NCBI GenBank assembly: GCA_937889655.1
Contig: CALBZG010000119.1
Coordinates: 1 to 50,147, forward strand
Length of the DNA: 50,147 nucleotides
Source: an uncultured Clostridia bacterium
GTDB lineage: Bacteria; Bacillota; Clostridia; Peptostreptococcales; Anaerovoracaceae
Reading direction: 5' to 3'
The position numbers were made by a program, and so were the translations under genes. The notes beneath the pieces were generated by a model that had not been told where the DNA came from, searched no databases, and was given only the letters and a program-made list of their open reading frames with translations. Shown piece by piece: positions 8,051 to 15,896 of this stretch. Position 1 is the stretch's first letter, and each line of letters starts with the position of its first letter.

Positions 8051-8111
8051 TTGACAAGCAAAGTTTGTAGGTATATATTGAACATATGAACAATTGCTCA
8101 TATGTTCAATA
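8051..8111 (+). promoter_or_regulatory. arsR/cadC promoter with overlapping palindromic operator
   Basis: Promoter: TTGACA (8051-8056), 17 bp, TATATT (8074-8079). Operator: perfect 14-bp inverted repeat TATTGAACATATGA (8076-8089) / TCATATGTTCAATA (8098-8111) with an 8-bp centre, covering the -10 box and start region. It closely resembles known CadC/SmtB-family operators (ATATGAACA half sites), so the encoded repressor very likely binds here and is displaced by metal. Confidence 0.9.
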
Positions 8112-8134
8112 ATTGCACAGAAAGGGACTGGCCG

Positions 8135-8518
8135 ATGCCTATTAAAGCGAATAATAAAGCAAATGATTTCGAGAGATGCGATTGTACGGTCATACATCAG
8201 GACATCGTCGATTGGGTCAAGGATAAAATGCCGAGAGAAGAAATTCTATACGATTTGGCAGAGCTGTTTAAAATTTTTGGCGATTCTACCCGCATCAAAA
8301 TATTATGGGCTCTGTACGAGTCGGAGATGTGCGTATGTGATATTTCGTTTCTGCTGAACATGACGCAATCCGCAATATCCCATCAATTGAGAATTTTAAA
8401 GCAAACTGATCTTGTAAAAACCCGCAGATCCGGCAGGGTAGTATTTTACTCATTGAAGGATGAACATGTGAAGAGGATTTTCGATCAGGGATTGGCACAC
8501 ATAACAGAGGAGAAATAA
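8135..8518 (+). CDS. ArsR/SmtB-family metal-sensing repressor (CadC/CzrA-like)
   Basis: Winged-helix metal-responsive repressor of 127 residues. It keeps both known metal sites of the family: an alpha3N-type site with Cys15, Cys17 and His21 plus C66-V-C68 in the recognition region, and an alpha5-type site D109-x-H111-x10-H122-x2-E125 as in SmtB/CzrA. The helix-turn-helix reads NMTQSAISHQLRILKQ. An ATG at 8102 is in frame but sits inside the operator, upstream of or at the transcript start, so ATG 8135 with AGAAAGGG before it is chosen. It lies 10 bases before the metal ATPase gene, whose expression it should control together with its own. Cd/Pb/Zn are the likely inducers. Confidence 0.92.
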   Translation: MPIKANNKANDFERCDCTVIHQDIVDWVKDKMPREEILYDLAELFKIFGDSTRIKILWALYESEMCVCDISFLLNMTQSAISHQLRILKQTDLVKTRRSGRVVFYSLKDEHVKRIFDQGLAHITEEK

Positions 8519-8528
8519 GGTAAAAAGC

Positions 8529-10685
8529 ATGACGGATTTAGTTTTTAAATTGGAAAATTTCGGCTGTCCGAATTGCGGCGCCAAAATCGAAAAAGAAGTA
8601 TCCTGCCTGGAGGGGGTCACATCGGCCTCTTTGGATTTTATTACAAAAAAACTTGTCGTCGTAACAAAGATGGATATCGACAGGGACCGGATCACCATAC
8701 AGATATACGATATCATTGAAAAAATCGAACCCGGCACCAAGGTGGATTTGATCGACGGAAAGAGTTATCAGAACAGCAATAGTTTTTTCCAACAGGAAGG
8801 CGACAGAAAAAGGCAGCAAATCAGATTAATGATCGGCGCGGCATTCTTTGCTATAGGCATATTGATGAAGCTTCCGGACCATCTTGAGCTTGCTGTTTTT
8901 TTCATCAGTTACATAGCGGCAGGCGGAACAGTGATATACAGAGCAGTTAAAAGTGCATTCAAAGGCCAGCTTTTCAATGAAAATTTCCTTATGTCCCTGG
9001 CTACGGCAGGAGCCTTCTTCGTGGGAGAGTATCCTGAAGGCGCGGGGGTCATGCTTTTCTACCTTGTAGGTGAAATGATGCAAGACCGTGCTGTTGACTA
9101 TTCCAGAAGGTCCATCGCGGATTTGATGGACATAAGGCCGGACTATGCCAATATATACAAAGAAGGAAAAATAATAAATGTTTCACCTGAGGATGTCCGA
9201 ATCGGGGATGTGATCATCATTAATCCGGGCGAGAAAATACCGTTGGACGGACGGGTGCTTACGGGAACATCCATGGCAGATACTTCAGCGTTGACCGGGG
9301 AGTCCATGCCTCGGGAACTGGGCCCGGGCACTGCTGCTTTAAGCGGGTTCATTAATATAAACGGCGTTTTAAAGGTCGAGGTCACTAAGGATTACGGGGA
9401 GTCCACTGTATCGAAAATTCTGGACCTTGTAGAGAATGCGGCAGCCAGAAAAGCTCCTACAGAAAATTTTATAACAAAATTTGCCAGATACTACACTCCG
9501 GTGGTGGTATTAGGCGCCCTCATGATCGCAGCCATACCTCCGCTGATCATACCTGGTGCCCTATTTTCCGACTGGCTCTATAGGGCGTTGATCTTTCTTG
9601 TGATATCCTGCCCTTGTGCCCTGGTCATTTCCATCCCTTTGGGATTTTTCGGCGGGATAGGAGGAGCATCCCGTAGAGGGATCCTGATCAAAGGAGGCAA
9701 CTATCTCGAGGCTTTGAATCATGTTGAAACAGTGGTCTTCGATAAAACCGGAACTTTGACTGAAGGGGTGTTTCGGGTTACTCAAATCAACTGCAGGCCG
9801 TTTCTTGATCAGCACAAACTGATGGAGTACGCTGCCATGGCGGAAAGCCACTCGAAACATCCAATTGCGCTCTCTATACTGAAATATTATAAGGAATGTT
9901 ACGGAGAAGAGCCGGATCATATCAAAATCCAGCATTACAGTGAAGTGCCGGGCCGTGGGATAACGTTGAAAACAGACGAGGTAGAAATCCTGGCGGGGAA
10001 TTTCCTTTTCATGAAGGAGAACAATATTTTACCCACAGATGAGGAAGTAAATCCGGAGGCAATGATAGGGGATTTGGAAAGTGTTGGTACAAGGGTTCAT
10101 ATCGCAGTAGATAAAATCTACGCCGGGAATATTTGGATATCCGATGAAATCAAAGAGGACGCTGAGAAGGCGTTGCAGAAACTGAAGGCGCTTGGAGTCA
10201 AAAAAACCGTCATGTTGACTGGTGACGTGAAAGCGTCCGGTGAAAAAATTGGCACGCAACTTGGACTGGATGAGATTTATGCAGAACTGCTGCCGGCAGA
10301 AAAAGTCGAAAAAGTCGAACTGCTGGAAAGGAACAAATCGGAAAAAGGGGTTTTGATATTTATTGGAGACGGAATCAACGATGCTCCCTCTTTAGCCCGA
10401 TCAGACGTTGGTATCGCCATGGGGGCGATGGGTTCAGACGCAGCCATCGAAGCCGCTGACATCGTCATCATGAATGACAAACTTTCCCGGGTTGCCGACG
10501 CTATAGAAATTGCAAGAAGGACAAAGCGTATCGTTCTCCAAAATATTGTTTTCGCGCTGGGTGTGAAGCTGGTATTCATACTCCTCGGAGCTTTTGGAGA
10601 AGCAACTATGTGGGAGGCTGTGTTCGCAGACGTAGGCGTCACGATCCTGGCTGTTATCAATTCAACAAGAGCTCTTAAGACCTGA
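8529..10685 (+). CDS. cadA: Zn/Cd/Pb-exporting P1B-type ATPase (CadA/ZntA-like)
   Basis: Membrane ATP-driven heavy-metal exporter, 718 residues. Domains in order: one HMA metal-binding domain (Cys13-x2-Cys16), two N-terminal helices, actuator domain with TGES, the metal-transport helix with CPC at 361-363 in the Zn/Cd-type context SCPCALVISIP, phosphorylation site D405KTGT, nucleotide-binding domain with SKHPIA, GDGINDAP hinge, and a last helix with FADVGVTILAVINSTR whose aspartate is a known ligand in Zn-type pumps. Cotranscribed with the upstream CadC-like repressor (10-base gap) and closed by a terminator. Copper specificity is unlikely because the CPC context differs from the CopA encoded at 31 kb. 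Confidence 0.94.
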   Translation: MTDLVFKLENFGCPNCGAKIEKEVSCLEGVTSASLDFITKKLVVVTKMDIDRDRITIQIYDIIEKIEPGTKVDLIDGKSYQNSNSFFQQEGDRKRQQIRLMIGAAFFAIGILMKLPDHLELAVFFISYIAAGGTVIYRAVKSAFKGQLFNENFLMSLATAGAFFVGEYPEGAGVMLFYLVGEMMQDRAVDYSRRSIADLMDIRPDYANIYKEGKIINVSPEDVRIGDVIIINPGEKIPLDGRVLTGTSMADTSALTGESMPRELGPGTAALSGFININGVLKVEVTKDYGESTVSKILDLVENAAARKAPTENFITKFARYYTPVVVLGALMIAAIPPLIIPGALFSDWLYRALIFLVISCPCALVISIPLGFFGGIGGASRRGILIKGGNYLEALNHVETVVFDKTGTLTEGVFRVTQINCRPFLDQHKLMEYAAMAESHSKHPIALSILKYYKECYGEEPDHIKIQHYSEVPGRGITLKTDEVEILAGNFLFMKENNILPTDEEVNPEAMIGDLESVGTRVHIAVDKIYAGNIWISDEIKEDAEKALQKLKALGVKKTVMLTGDVKASGEKIGTQLGLDEIYAELLPAEKVEKVELLERNKSEKGVLIFIGDGINDAPSLARSDVGIAMGAMGSDAAIEAADIVIMNDKLSRVADAIEIARRTKRIVLQNIVFALGVKLVFILLGAFGEATMWEAVFADVGVTILAVINSTRALKT

Positions 10686-10693
10686 TGGAAACT

Positions 10694-10725
10694 AGCACTC
10701 CAAGAAACGGGGGGTGCTTTTTTTT
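10694..10725 (+). terminator. Rho-independent terminator after cadA
   Basis: Stem AGCACTCC/GGGGTGCT with one G-T pair (10694-10701 with 10711-10718) followed by eight T. Ends the metal-resistance operon. Confidence 0.9.
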
Positions 10726-10780
10726 GTGTATAATGATATAATTTTCATCGTGGTATTAACGAGAAGCAAGGAGGATAATC

Positions 10781-12205
10781 ATGGCGTTCGGGTTTTTTAA
10801 AAAACAGGCGGTTGCGGATATTATTTTTACGAACGGCAGGATTTTTACACAAAATCCTGATCAGCCATGGGCTGAAGCGGTTGCCGTGGCAGATGGCGAA
10901 ATCATGGCGGTGGGAGATGCGGCGGAGATCATGGAAGATTATGAAGGCGATGATACGGAGATCGTCGACCTTGAAGGCGGAGTCATGACTCCCGGATTGA
11001 TAGACTCCGAGGGTCACCCTGTGATGAAATCCTTTGAGAATCTTTGCTTCTTTATGGAACCGTCGTGGGATCTTCAGCGATGCGTCGAAGAATTTTCTCA
11101 TTACGTGAGGGAGAATCCTAGTCAAAAGACTGCCTTTGCATATGGCTACAATGAGAGGCTGCTGATGGGGCTGGATCCCGGAGAAACGATAAAAATACTG
11201 GATAAAGTATCGGAAGAAAGACCTGTGGCGGCACTTTCCGCCAGCGGGATCCATCTTTGGCTGAATACCCGAGCCGTGCAGGTTGTGCGTGAAACCGCCG
11301 AAGAGGAAGAAGTTGAACAAATCAATCTATCTTATATATTAGGAGTTCTGATGCCAGTAGATCCTGATGAATTGCTGGAAGAGGTCCTGAACCGGGCCGG
11401 TGAATATTGCAAGGCTGGTTTCACAGGGGTTTTTGATGGCGGCGCACCGGACTATTTCCTGACCCTGTATCAAGGAGAACTGATCAATATGTATCAGGAG
11501 GATCTTTACAAGCAAAGGTTCTATGGATCCTTGCTGGTCAATAGAAATGTAGATGTAAAAAGCCTTGCAGCAAAGCTTATGCAAAACAGGACCAACTGTG
11601 CAGAACTCAATAATATCATCAATTTCAATACATTAAAGCTGGTAGTGGACAGAACCGGCAGCGAAGAAGCAGGCATTGCGGCGGAAGCTATTCCTGGGCT
11701 TGTCATGGCAGCCACAGAAAGAAATTTCAATGTTCATGCAGAGGCCGTGGGTGAGGGCGCTGCGGCGGAGATTATGAAAGCCTTCGATGACGTCAGGAGC
11801 GCCGGATATAAAAAGAATGTGATGGTGCTGGCTTCTGATCATCAGTTGAGCGAAAGGGAAAAACAGGAATTTCTATCCATTGAAGATATTATAACGATGC
11901 CATCTACCCGGGGCTATAGCGACGGATATACAGCAATTGAGGGGGCTGAAACTATGAAGGAAGCCATCGACAGACTGACAATTCAGGCTGCTGAAATCCT
12001 AGGTGTTGATGACAAGCTGGGTTCGATAGAAGCGGGCAAATACGCTGATTTTACTATTTTCAACGAGGACCCGTTCGAATGCAAAGTCACTGATTTCGGA
12101 AATATTGACATTGCAATGACAGTGATTTCCGGGAATATTGTATACGATTCTGAGGAGGATGATAGCCGTTCGTGGTACGAACTGCTATCACAGCAGCAGT
12201 ATTGA
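10781..12205 (+). CDS. YtcJ-like amidohydrolase homologue with altered metal site
   Basis: 474-residue protein of the amidohydrolase superfamily, closest in layout to YtcJ/exoenzyme-type amidohydrolases: N-terminal beta-sandwich strand (FTNGRIFTQNP), GGVMTPGLIDS, an ASGIHLWLNTRAV block, NVHAEAVGEGA, and the C-terminal GSIEAGKYADFTIFNEDPF. The metal ligand motif DSHxH is changed to D75-S-E77-G-H79, the later GDRA motif reads GEGA, and the usual GSDxPV aspartate segment seems deleted, in keeping with a length below the usual 530 or so. It may be inactive or have a new role. AAGGAGG precedes the start; alanine racemase follows 28 bases later. Confidence 0.75.
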   Translation: MAFGFFKKQAVADIIFTNGRIFTQNPDQPWAEAVAVADGEIMAVGDAAEIMEDYEGDDTEIVDLEGGVMTPGLIDSEGHPVMKSFENLCFFMEPSWDLQRCVEEFSHYVRENPSQKTAFAYGYNERLLMGLDPGETIKILDKVSEERPVAALSASGIHLWLNTRAVQVVRETAEEEEVEQINLSYILGVLMPVDPDELLEEVLNRAGEYCKAGFTGVFDGGAPDYFLTLYQGELINMYQEDLYKQRFYGSLLVNRNVDVKSLAAKLMQNRTNCAELNNIINFNTLKLVVDRTGSEEAGIAAEAIPGLVMAATERNFNVHAEAVGEGAAAEIMKAFDDVRSAGYKKNVMVLASDHQLSEREKQEFLSIEDIITMPSTRGYSDGYTAIEGAETMKEAIDRLTIQAAEILGVDDKLGSIEAGKYADFTIFNEDPFECKVTDFGNIDIAMTVISGNIVYDSEEDDSRSWYELLSQQQY

Positions 12206-12233
12206 ATTCTGTATTGCATGAAAGGGATCTCCT

Positions 12234-13379
12234 ATGACAAAAGAAACACTTCGCCCAGCCTGGGCGGAAATCGATTTAACGAATTTGAGCCACAACATCA
12301 GAAGCATTATAACAAAAGTAGCTCCGGGGACGACGATCATCGGGATCATCAAAGCCGATGCTTACGGGCACGGCGCCTTAAAGGTGGCCGAGTCTCTCAG
12401 AATACATGGGATCAAGTCCTTCGGAGTCGCTACGATCAGCGAGGGGACGACTTTAAGAGCTGCGGGATTTAACGAGGAAATCGTCATTCTTGGGCTGGTC
12501 CCGAACCAGTATACGAGAGAGCTTGTAAAAAACAGATTTACAGCCGTTACATGCAGCCTCGAAAATGCCCGGGCGCTTTCTTCAGCCGGCCTGGAGGCTG
12601 GAAGGACTGTAGAAACATTCATCGCCATAGATACTGGTATGGGCAGGATCGGGTATCTATCCGAAAATGAAAAAGAACTGGATGCCGCCATTGAAGAAAT
12701 CCAGGAAATCCAGAAACTGCCCAATCTACATATCAAAGGACTTTTTTCACATATGTCCACCGCTGATGAAGCCGATAAAACCTTTTCGAAAAAACAGGAG
12801 CAGAGATTTAATGTTTTTTATAAGTCTGCGATGACCAAAGGCGTACTGCTGCCTATAAGGACCTTTGCAAATAGCGCATGCATCATGGAAATGCCTTCTG
12901 TGCATTTTGATGCAGTTCGTCCGGGAATCGTGCTGTATGGCTGCTATCCGTCAGAACAGGTGGACCCTGCTGAATTGGATATCAAACCGGTTATGTCCGT
13001 AAAAGCCGAAATCGTTCATCTAAAGGAAGTTCCTTCGGGTTTTTCGGTAAGCTACGGCAGAAAATTCATCACTGGAAGAACAAGCAGGATCGCCACCATC
13101 AACATAGGCTATGCCGATGGTTATCCGAGAGCCTGGTCAAGAACCGGGCATGCCATCGTTAACGGATGCATGGTGCCGGTAGCCGGCACTATTTGCATGG
13201 ACCAGTGCATGCTGGATGTGACAGATGTTCCGGATGTCAAAATCGGAGATCATGTCATCGTCATGGGCTCGGACGGAACCAATGAAATTCTGGCGGAGGA
13301 TATCGCAAAGGCCGTCGGTACAATCAATTATGAGATATTGTGCGGCTTCGGCCAGAGGCTGCCAAAAATATACAAATAA
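12234..13379 (+). CDS. alr: Alanine racemase
   Basis: PLP enzyme interconverting L- and D-alanine for peptidoglycan. 381 residues, standard length. The PLP-binding lysine is Lys40 in IKADAYGHG; the second catalytic base is Tyr274 in SVSYGRKF; the GYADGYPR segment, MGRIGY and the C-terminal GTICMDQ and NYEILCGFGQRLP motifs are all intact. The start ATG has AAAGGGATC upstream. It is the second gene of a run with the amidohydrolase homologue, CmpB-type membrane protein and glycosyltransferase, a set that suggests envelope functions. Confidence 0.96.
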   Translation: MTKETLRPAWAEIDLTNLSHNIRSIITKVAPGTTIIGIIKADAYGHGALKVAESLRIHGIKSFGVATISEGTTLRAAGFNEEIVILGLVPNQYTRELVKNRFTAVTCSLENARALSSAGLEAGRTVETFIAIDTGMGRIGYLSENEKELDAAIEEIQEIQKLPNLHIKGLFSHMSTADEADKTFSKKQEQRFNVFYKSAMTKGVLLPIRTFANSACIMEMPSVHFDAVRPGIVLYGCYPSEQVDPAELDIKPVMSVKAEIVHLKEVPSGFSVSYGRKFITGRTSRIATINIGYADGYPRAWSRTGHAIVNGCMVPVAGTICMDQCMLDVTDVPDVKIGDHVIVMGSDGTNEILAEDIAKAVGTINYEILCGFGQRLPKIYK

Positions 13380-13403
13380 ACATTCAGCGCATAAGGAAAC
13401 TAA

Positions 13404-14033
13404 ATGAAAAAAACTTTCTATAAATTGTTTTGGCTCTTCATATTTTTCAGTGTGTTTGGTGTCGTCAGCGAGGGAATTTACTGGATCATTCGGTACGGCC
13501 ATTTTGACCTGCGGGCAGGGCTGATATATGGTCCGTTTTGCGAGGTTTATGGATTTGCGGTGGTGCTTCTATGGCTGGTCTTAAGGAACTACAAGGACAA
13601 AAAATTGCCATTGCTGCTTTTTTTTGCCTATGTCACAGCGGTTTCATTTGAACTGTTTGCGAACATCCTGCAGGAGGCTATTTTTGGCTATACCTCCTGG
13701 GAATACAGCGGCTCGTTTTCTCTTTTTGGAAGAGCAAATCTTCTCTATGCTATTCCATGGGCCATAGCAGGAGTCATGGTGGTCCGTTTCTTCTACCCGT
13801 GGTTCAGTGGAGTTTTAGAGAAAATGCCCGAAAAAGCAGGCAAAGCAATAACATGGGCGATGATCATTTTCATGGTGTTCGATTTTGCAATATCGGCGGC
13901 GGCGGTAAACCGGTATGACGAGAGGTTTAATAATATTCCTGCGGAAAATAGAGTGGAACAGTTTCTGGACCGCCATTATCCCGATGCATATTTGGAAGTT
14001 AAGTTTGCACGTATAGACAATGGCAGAAAATAG
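13404..14033 (+). CDS. CmpB-type putative ABC transporter permease (membrane protein)
   Basis: A 209-residue integral membrane protein with about five hydrophobic segments (near residues 6-28, 34-56, 66-85, 108-128 and 146-164). The GLIYGPFCEVYGFAVVLL block and SFELFANILQEAIFGYTSWEYS followed by a glycine/asparagine-rich loop match PF06541 (putative ABC-transporter type IV, CmpB). No ATPase partner is adjacent and the biochemical function of the family is not established. It begins 24 bases after alr and is followed closely by a glycosyltransferase, so co-expression with envelope genes is likely. Confidence 0.8.
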   Translation: MKKTFYKLFWLFIFFSVFGVVSEGIYWIIRYGHFDLRAGLIYGPFCEVYGFAVVLLWLVLRNYKDKKLPLLLFFAYVTAVSFELFANILQEAIFGYTSWEYSGSFSLFGRANLLYAIPWAIAGVMVVRFFYPWFSGVLEKMPEKAGKAITWAMIIFMVFDFAISAAAVNRYDERFNNIPAENRVEQFLDRHYPDAYLEVKFARIDNGRK

Positions 14034-14103
14034 AGATACAATAGAAGACGAAATCAAAAGTGAGCAACATGATTTAACAGATTTCATCAGGAAGGTATTT
14101 ATC

Positions 14104-15294
14104 GTGAAGATTTTAATTACCAGTGAATGGTATTCGCCGGCGATCAATGGTGTGGTGACGTCGGTGCTCAACCTGCAAACCGAATTGAAGAAATTGGGTC
14201 ATGAGGTCAAGGTGCTGACTCTTTCAGCGACGGCCAGATCCTATGAAAAAGATGGTGTGACATATTTCGGGTCCTTCGGTACAGGGAAAATTTACCCGGG
14301 CACCAGGGTCGCGTTATTCAGAGGCAATAAATTTTTAGAGGAGTTGATTGAATGGGGGCCGGATATTATACACTCCCAGTGTGAATTCAGCACTTTTCAT
14401 ATAGCCCGGCAAATATCAAAAGAATTAGATATACCCATCGTCCATACCTACCATACGGTATATGAAGACTATACCCATTATTTTTCACCGAATAAAAAAT
14501 GGGGAACAGCTATGGTGGTCCGTTTTACCAGACGAGTTCTGAACAGTGCAGAATGCGTCATCGCTCCTACGGAAAAAGTCAGATCACTGCTGCTCGGCTA
14601 TGGAGTGAAACGTCAGATATATGTTGTTCCTACGGGTATCAACCTTGAAAATTTTGTGGTATCTGTCAGCACCGAGGAAAAACGCAGGCTCCGAGACTCT
14701 TTAGGTATTCCGTTCGGAAGCAGAGTGATGACCTTTGTGGGGAGACTTGCAAAGGAAAAAAATCTGGAAGAAATATTTACCTATCTGACAAGATATATTT
14801 CTGAGACCGGCAAAAAAGATATAACCCTTTTAGTTGTCGGTGACGGTCCTCACAGGAGCTTTCTGGAGCAATACGCTTCAGATCTGGGGGTTTCTGACAA
14901 CGTTGTTTTTGCAGGCATGGTAAAAGCATCGGAGGTTGCTAAATATTATCAACTAGGAGAGGTTTTTGTCAGTGCTTCAAGCAGTGAAACCCAAGGCCTT
15001 ACTTATATAGAAGCGTTGGCAAACGGCGTTCCCGCATTATGCAGAAAAGATCCGAGCCTGGAGGATGTGATCCGGGAAGGTGAAAATGGATGGCAATATG
15101 AAAACTATGAAGAGTTCGTGGAAAAACTTGAAAGGATGCTGAGCAACGAAATCCTGCATAAAAGGATGGCGGAAAATGCACGGGCAGGAGCTGTACAAAA
15201 GTTTTCATCGATTGGTTTTGCAAAAAAGGTTGAGAAAATATACCTGAACACTATGGATTTTTCGTTGGCGGGGCTGAAAAAGTCAGAAGGATGA
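14104..15294 (+). CDS. Family 4 glycosyltransferase (glycolipid-synthase-like)
   Basis: GT-B retaining glycosyltransferase, 396 residues. N-terminal acceptor domain begins KILITSEWYSPAINGVVTSV; the middle has HTYHTVYEDYTHYF as in 1,2-diacylglycerol 3-alpha-glucosyltransferases; the donor domain carries FVGRLAKEKN and the E-x7-E motif SETQGLTYIEA. Likely a membrane-surface enzyme making glucosyl-diacylglycerol or a similar glycolipid; the acceptor is inference. A frame-extending ATG at 14020 overlaps the previous gene but has no ribosome binding site; GTG 14104 has AGGAAGG eight bases upstream and starts exactly at the conserved first strand, so it is chosen. A terminator follows. Confidence 0.87.
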   Translation: MKILITSEWYSPAINGVVTSVLNLQTELKKLGHEVKVLTLSATARSYEKDGVTYFGSFGTGKIYPGTRVALFRGNKFLEELIEWGPDIIHSQCEFSTFHIARQISKELDIPIVHTYHTVYEDYTHYFSPNKKWGTAMVVRFTRRVLNSAECVIAPTEKVRSLLLGYGVKRQIYVVPTGINLENFVVSVSTEEKRRLRDSLGIPFGSRVMTFVGRLAKEKNLEEIFTYLTRYISETGKKDITLLVVGDGPHRSFLEQYASDLGVSDNVVFAGMVKASEVAKYYQLGEVFVSASSSETQGLTYIEALANGVPALCRKDPSLEDVIREGENGWQYENYEEFVEKLERMLSNEILHKRMAENARAGAVQKFSSIGFAKKVEKIYLNTMDFSLAGLKKSEG

Positions 15295-15331
15295 TCTCGT
15301 TGATGAATATGATGACAATGAAGGGTTCTAT

Positions 15332-15361
15332 GATGAGGAGTAATTCCCTCATCTTTTTTTT
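15332..15361 (+). terminator. Rho-independent terminator after the glycosyltransferase gene
   Basis: Seven-bp stem GATGAGG/CCTCATC (15332-15338 with 15347-15353), 8-base loop, eight T. Closes the 10.8-15.3 kb operon. Confidence 0.88.
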
Positions 15362-15380
15362 GTTGGAGCGATTTTAATAT

Positions 15381-15408
15381 TTGAACATTGTGAAAATAGT
15401 GATATAAT
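15381..15408 (+). promoter_or_regulatory. Promoter of the DUF1508 pseudogene
   Basis: TTGAAC (15381-15386), 16-bp spacer, perfect TATAAT (15403-15408). It lies 75 bases ahead of an AAGGAGGG ribosome binding site at 15469. Confidence 0.7.
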
Positions 15409-15482
15409 TATTTCAAGAATTTTAAAAAATCAACTATTCAAATGACCGATGCAGCCAGTTCGTTTTTCAAGGAGGGATGTGG

Positions 15483-15784
15483 ATGACAGGAAAATTTGTA
15501 ATAAGAGATATTAAAACCGGCATCAAGTTTGATTTAAGAGCGGGGAACAATCAGGTTATTTTAATTTCAGAAGTTTATTCATCTATAGCAGCCTGCAAAA
15601 AGGCGTTGAAAGCTTAAGATGCAACGCCCCTGTTGCGGCCGTTGAAGATCAGACAGTTGGAACCGGGGAAGCTTACAAGGCGAAACCAAGTTGTAGAAAC
15701 GGCATTGAATCGGTCAAGAAAAATGCACCGGACGCCGTAGTGATCGAAGAAAAAAAGAAGTATAAGCATCCTTTAATTCCTTAA
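15483..15784 (+). pseudogene. DUF1508 (YegP-like) gene, frameshifted and internally deleted
   Basis: The ATG at 15483 follows a strong AAGGAGGG and encodes GKFVIRDIKTGIKFDLRAGNNQVILISEVYSS..., a DUF1508 repeat, then stops at 15617. Reading on in the -1 frame from 15602 gives GVESLRCNAPVAAVEDQTV and later NGIESVKKNAPDAVVIEE up to TAA at 15782-15784, exactly the continuation expected for DUF1508 proteins. The break falls at an A5G2 run (15597-15603) just after the conserved cysteine. The second repeat also lacks its beta strands: text jumps from EDQTV to an EAYKAKPSC segment. So two lesions: a 1-base loss (or recoding site) and a deletion of roughly 80-100 bases. DUF1508 function is not known. 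Confidence 0.8.
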
Positions 15785-15816
15785 AATGGCCGCCCTTGAA
15801 AAGGGGCGGCCATTTT
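15783..15816 (+). terminator. Strong hairpin terminator after the DUF1508 pseudogene
   Basis: Perfect 13-bp stem AAAATGGCCGCCC/GGGCGGCCATTTT (15783-15795 with 15804-15816) and an 8-base loop; the T-run is only four long. Confidence 0.8.
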
Positions 15817-15896
15817 GCTATACTGATGTTTACTTAACGGGATGGATATTTTTTATTCAACACCTGAATTTTACCGAAATTATGCGGAGGCTTTGC

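Noticed and set aside
8005..8085. Extended N-terminus of larB
   Set aside because: The extra 27 codons lie over the arsR promoter/operator, have no ribosome binding site, and do not resemble the usual LarB N-terminus.
8102..8134. Upstream ATG for the ArsR-type repressor
   Set aside because: It lies inside the operator right arm with no ribosome binding site; ATG 8135 has AGAAAGGG at proper distance.
14020..14103. ATG start of the glycosyltransferase overlapping the CmpB-type gene
   Set aside because: No ribosome binding site and 28 extra polar residues; GTG 14104 has AGGAAGG and the family N-terminus.
15597..15603. Programmed -1 frameshift as the main explanation for the DUF1508 gene
   Set aside because: The heptamer is C-AAA-AAG rather than A-AAA-AAG, no stimulatory structure is obvious, and the second repeat is also deleted, so decay is the simpler reading; kept only as a possibility.
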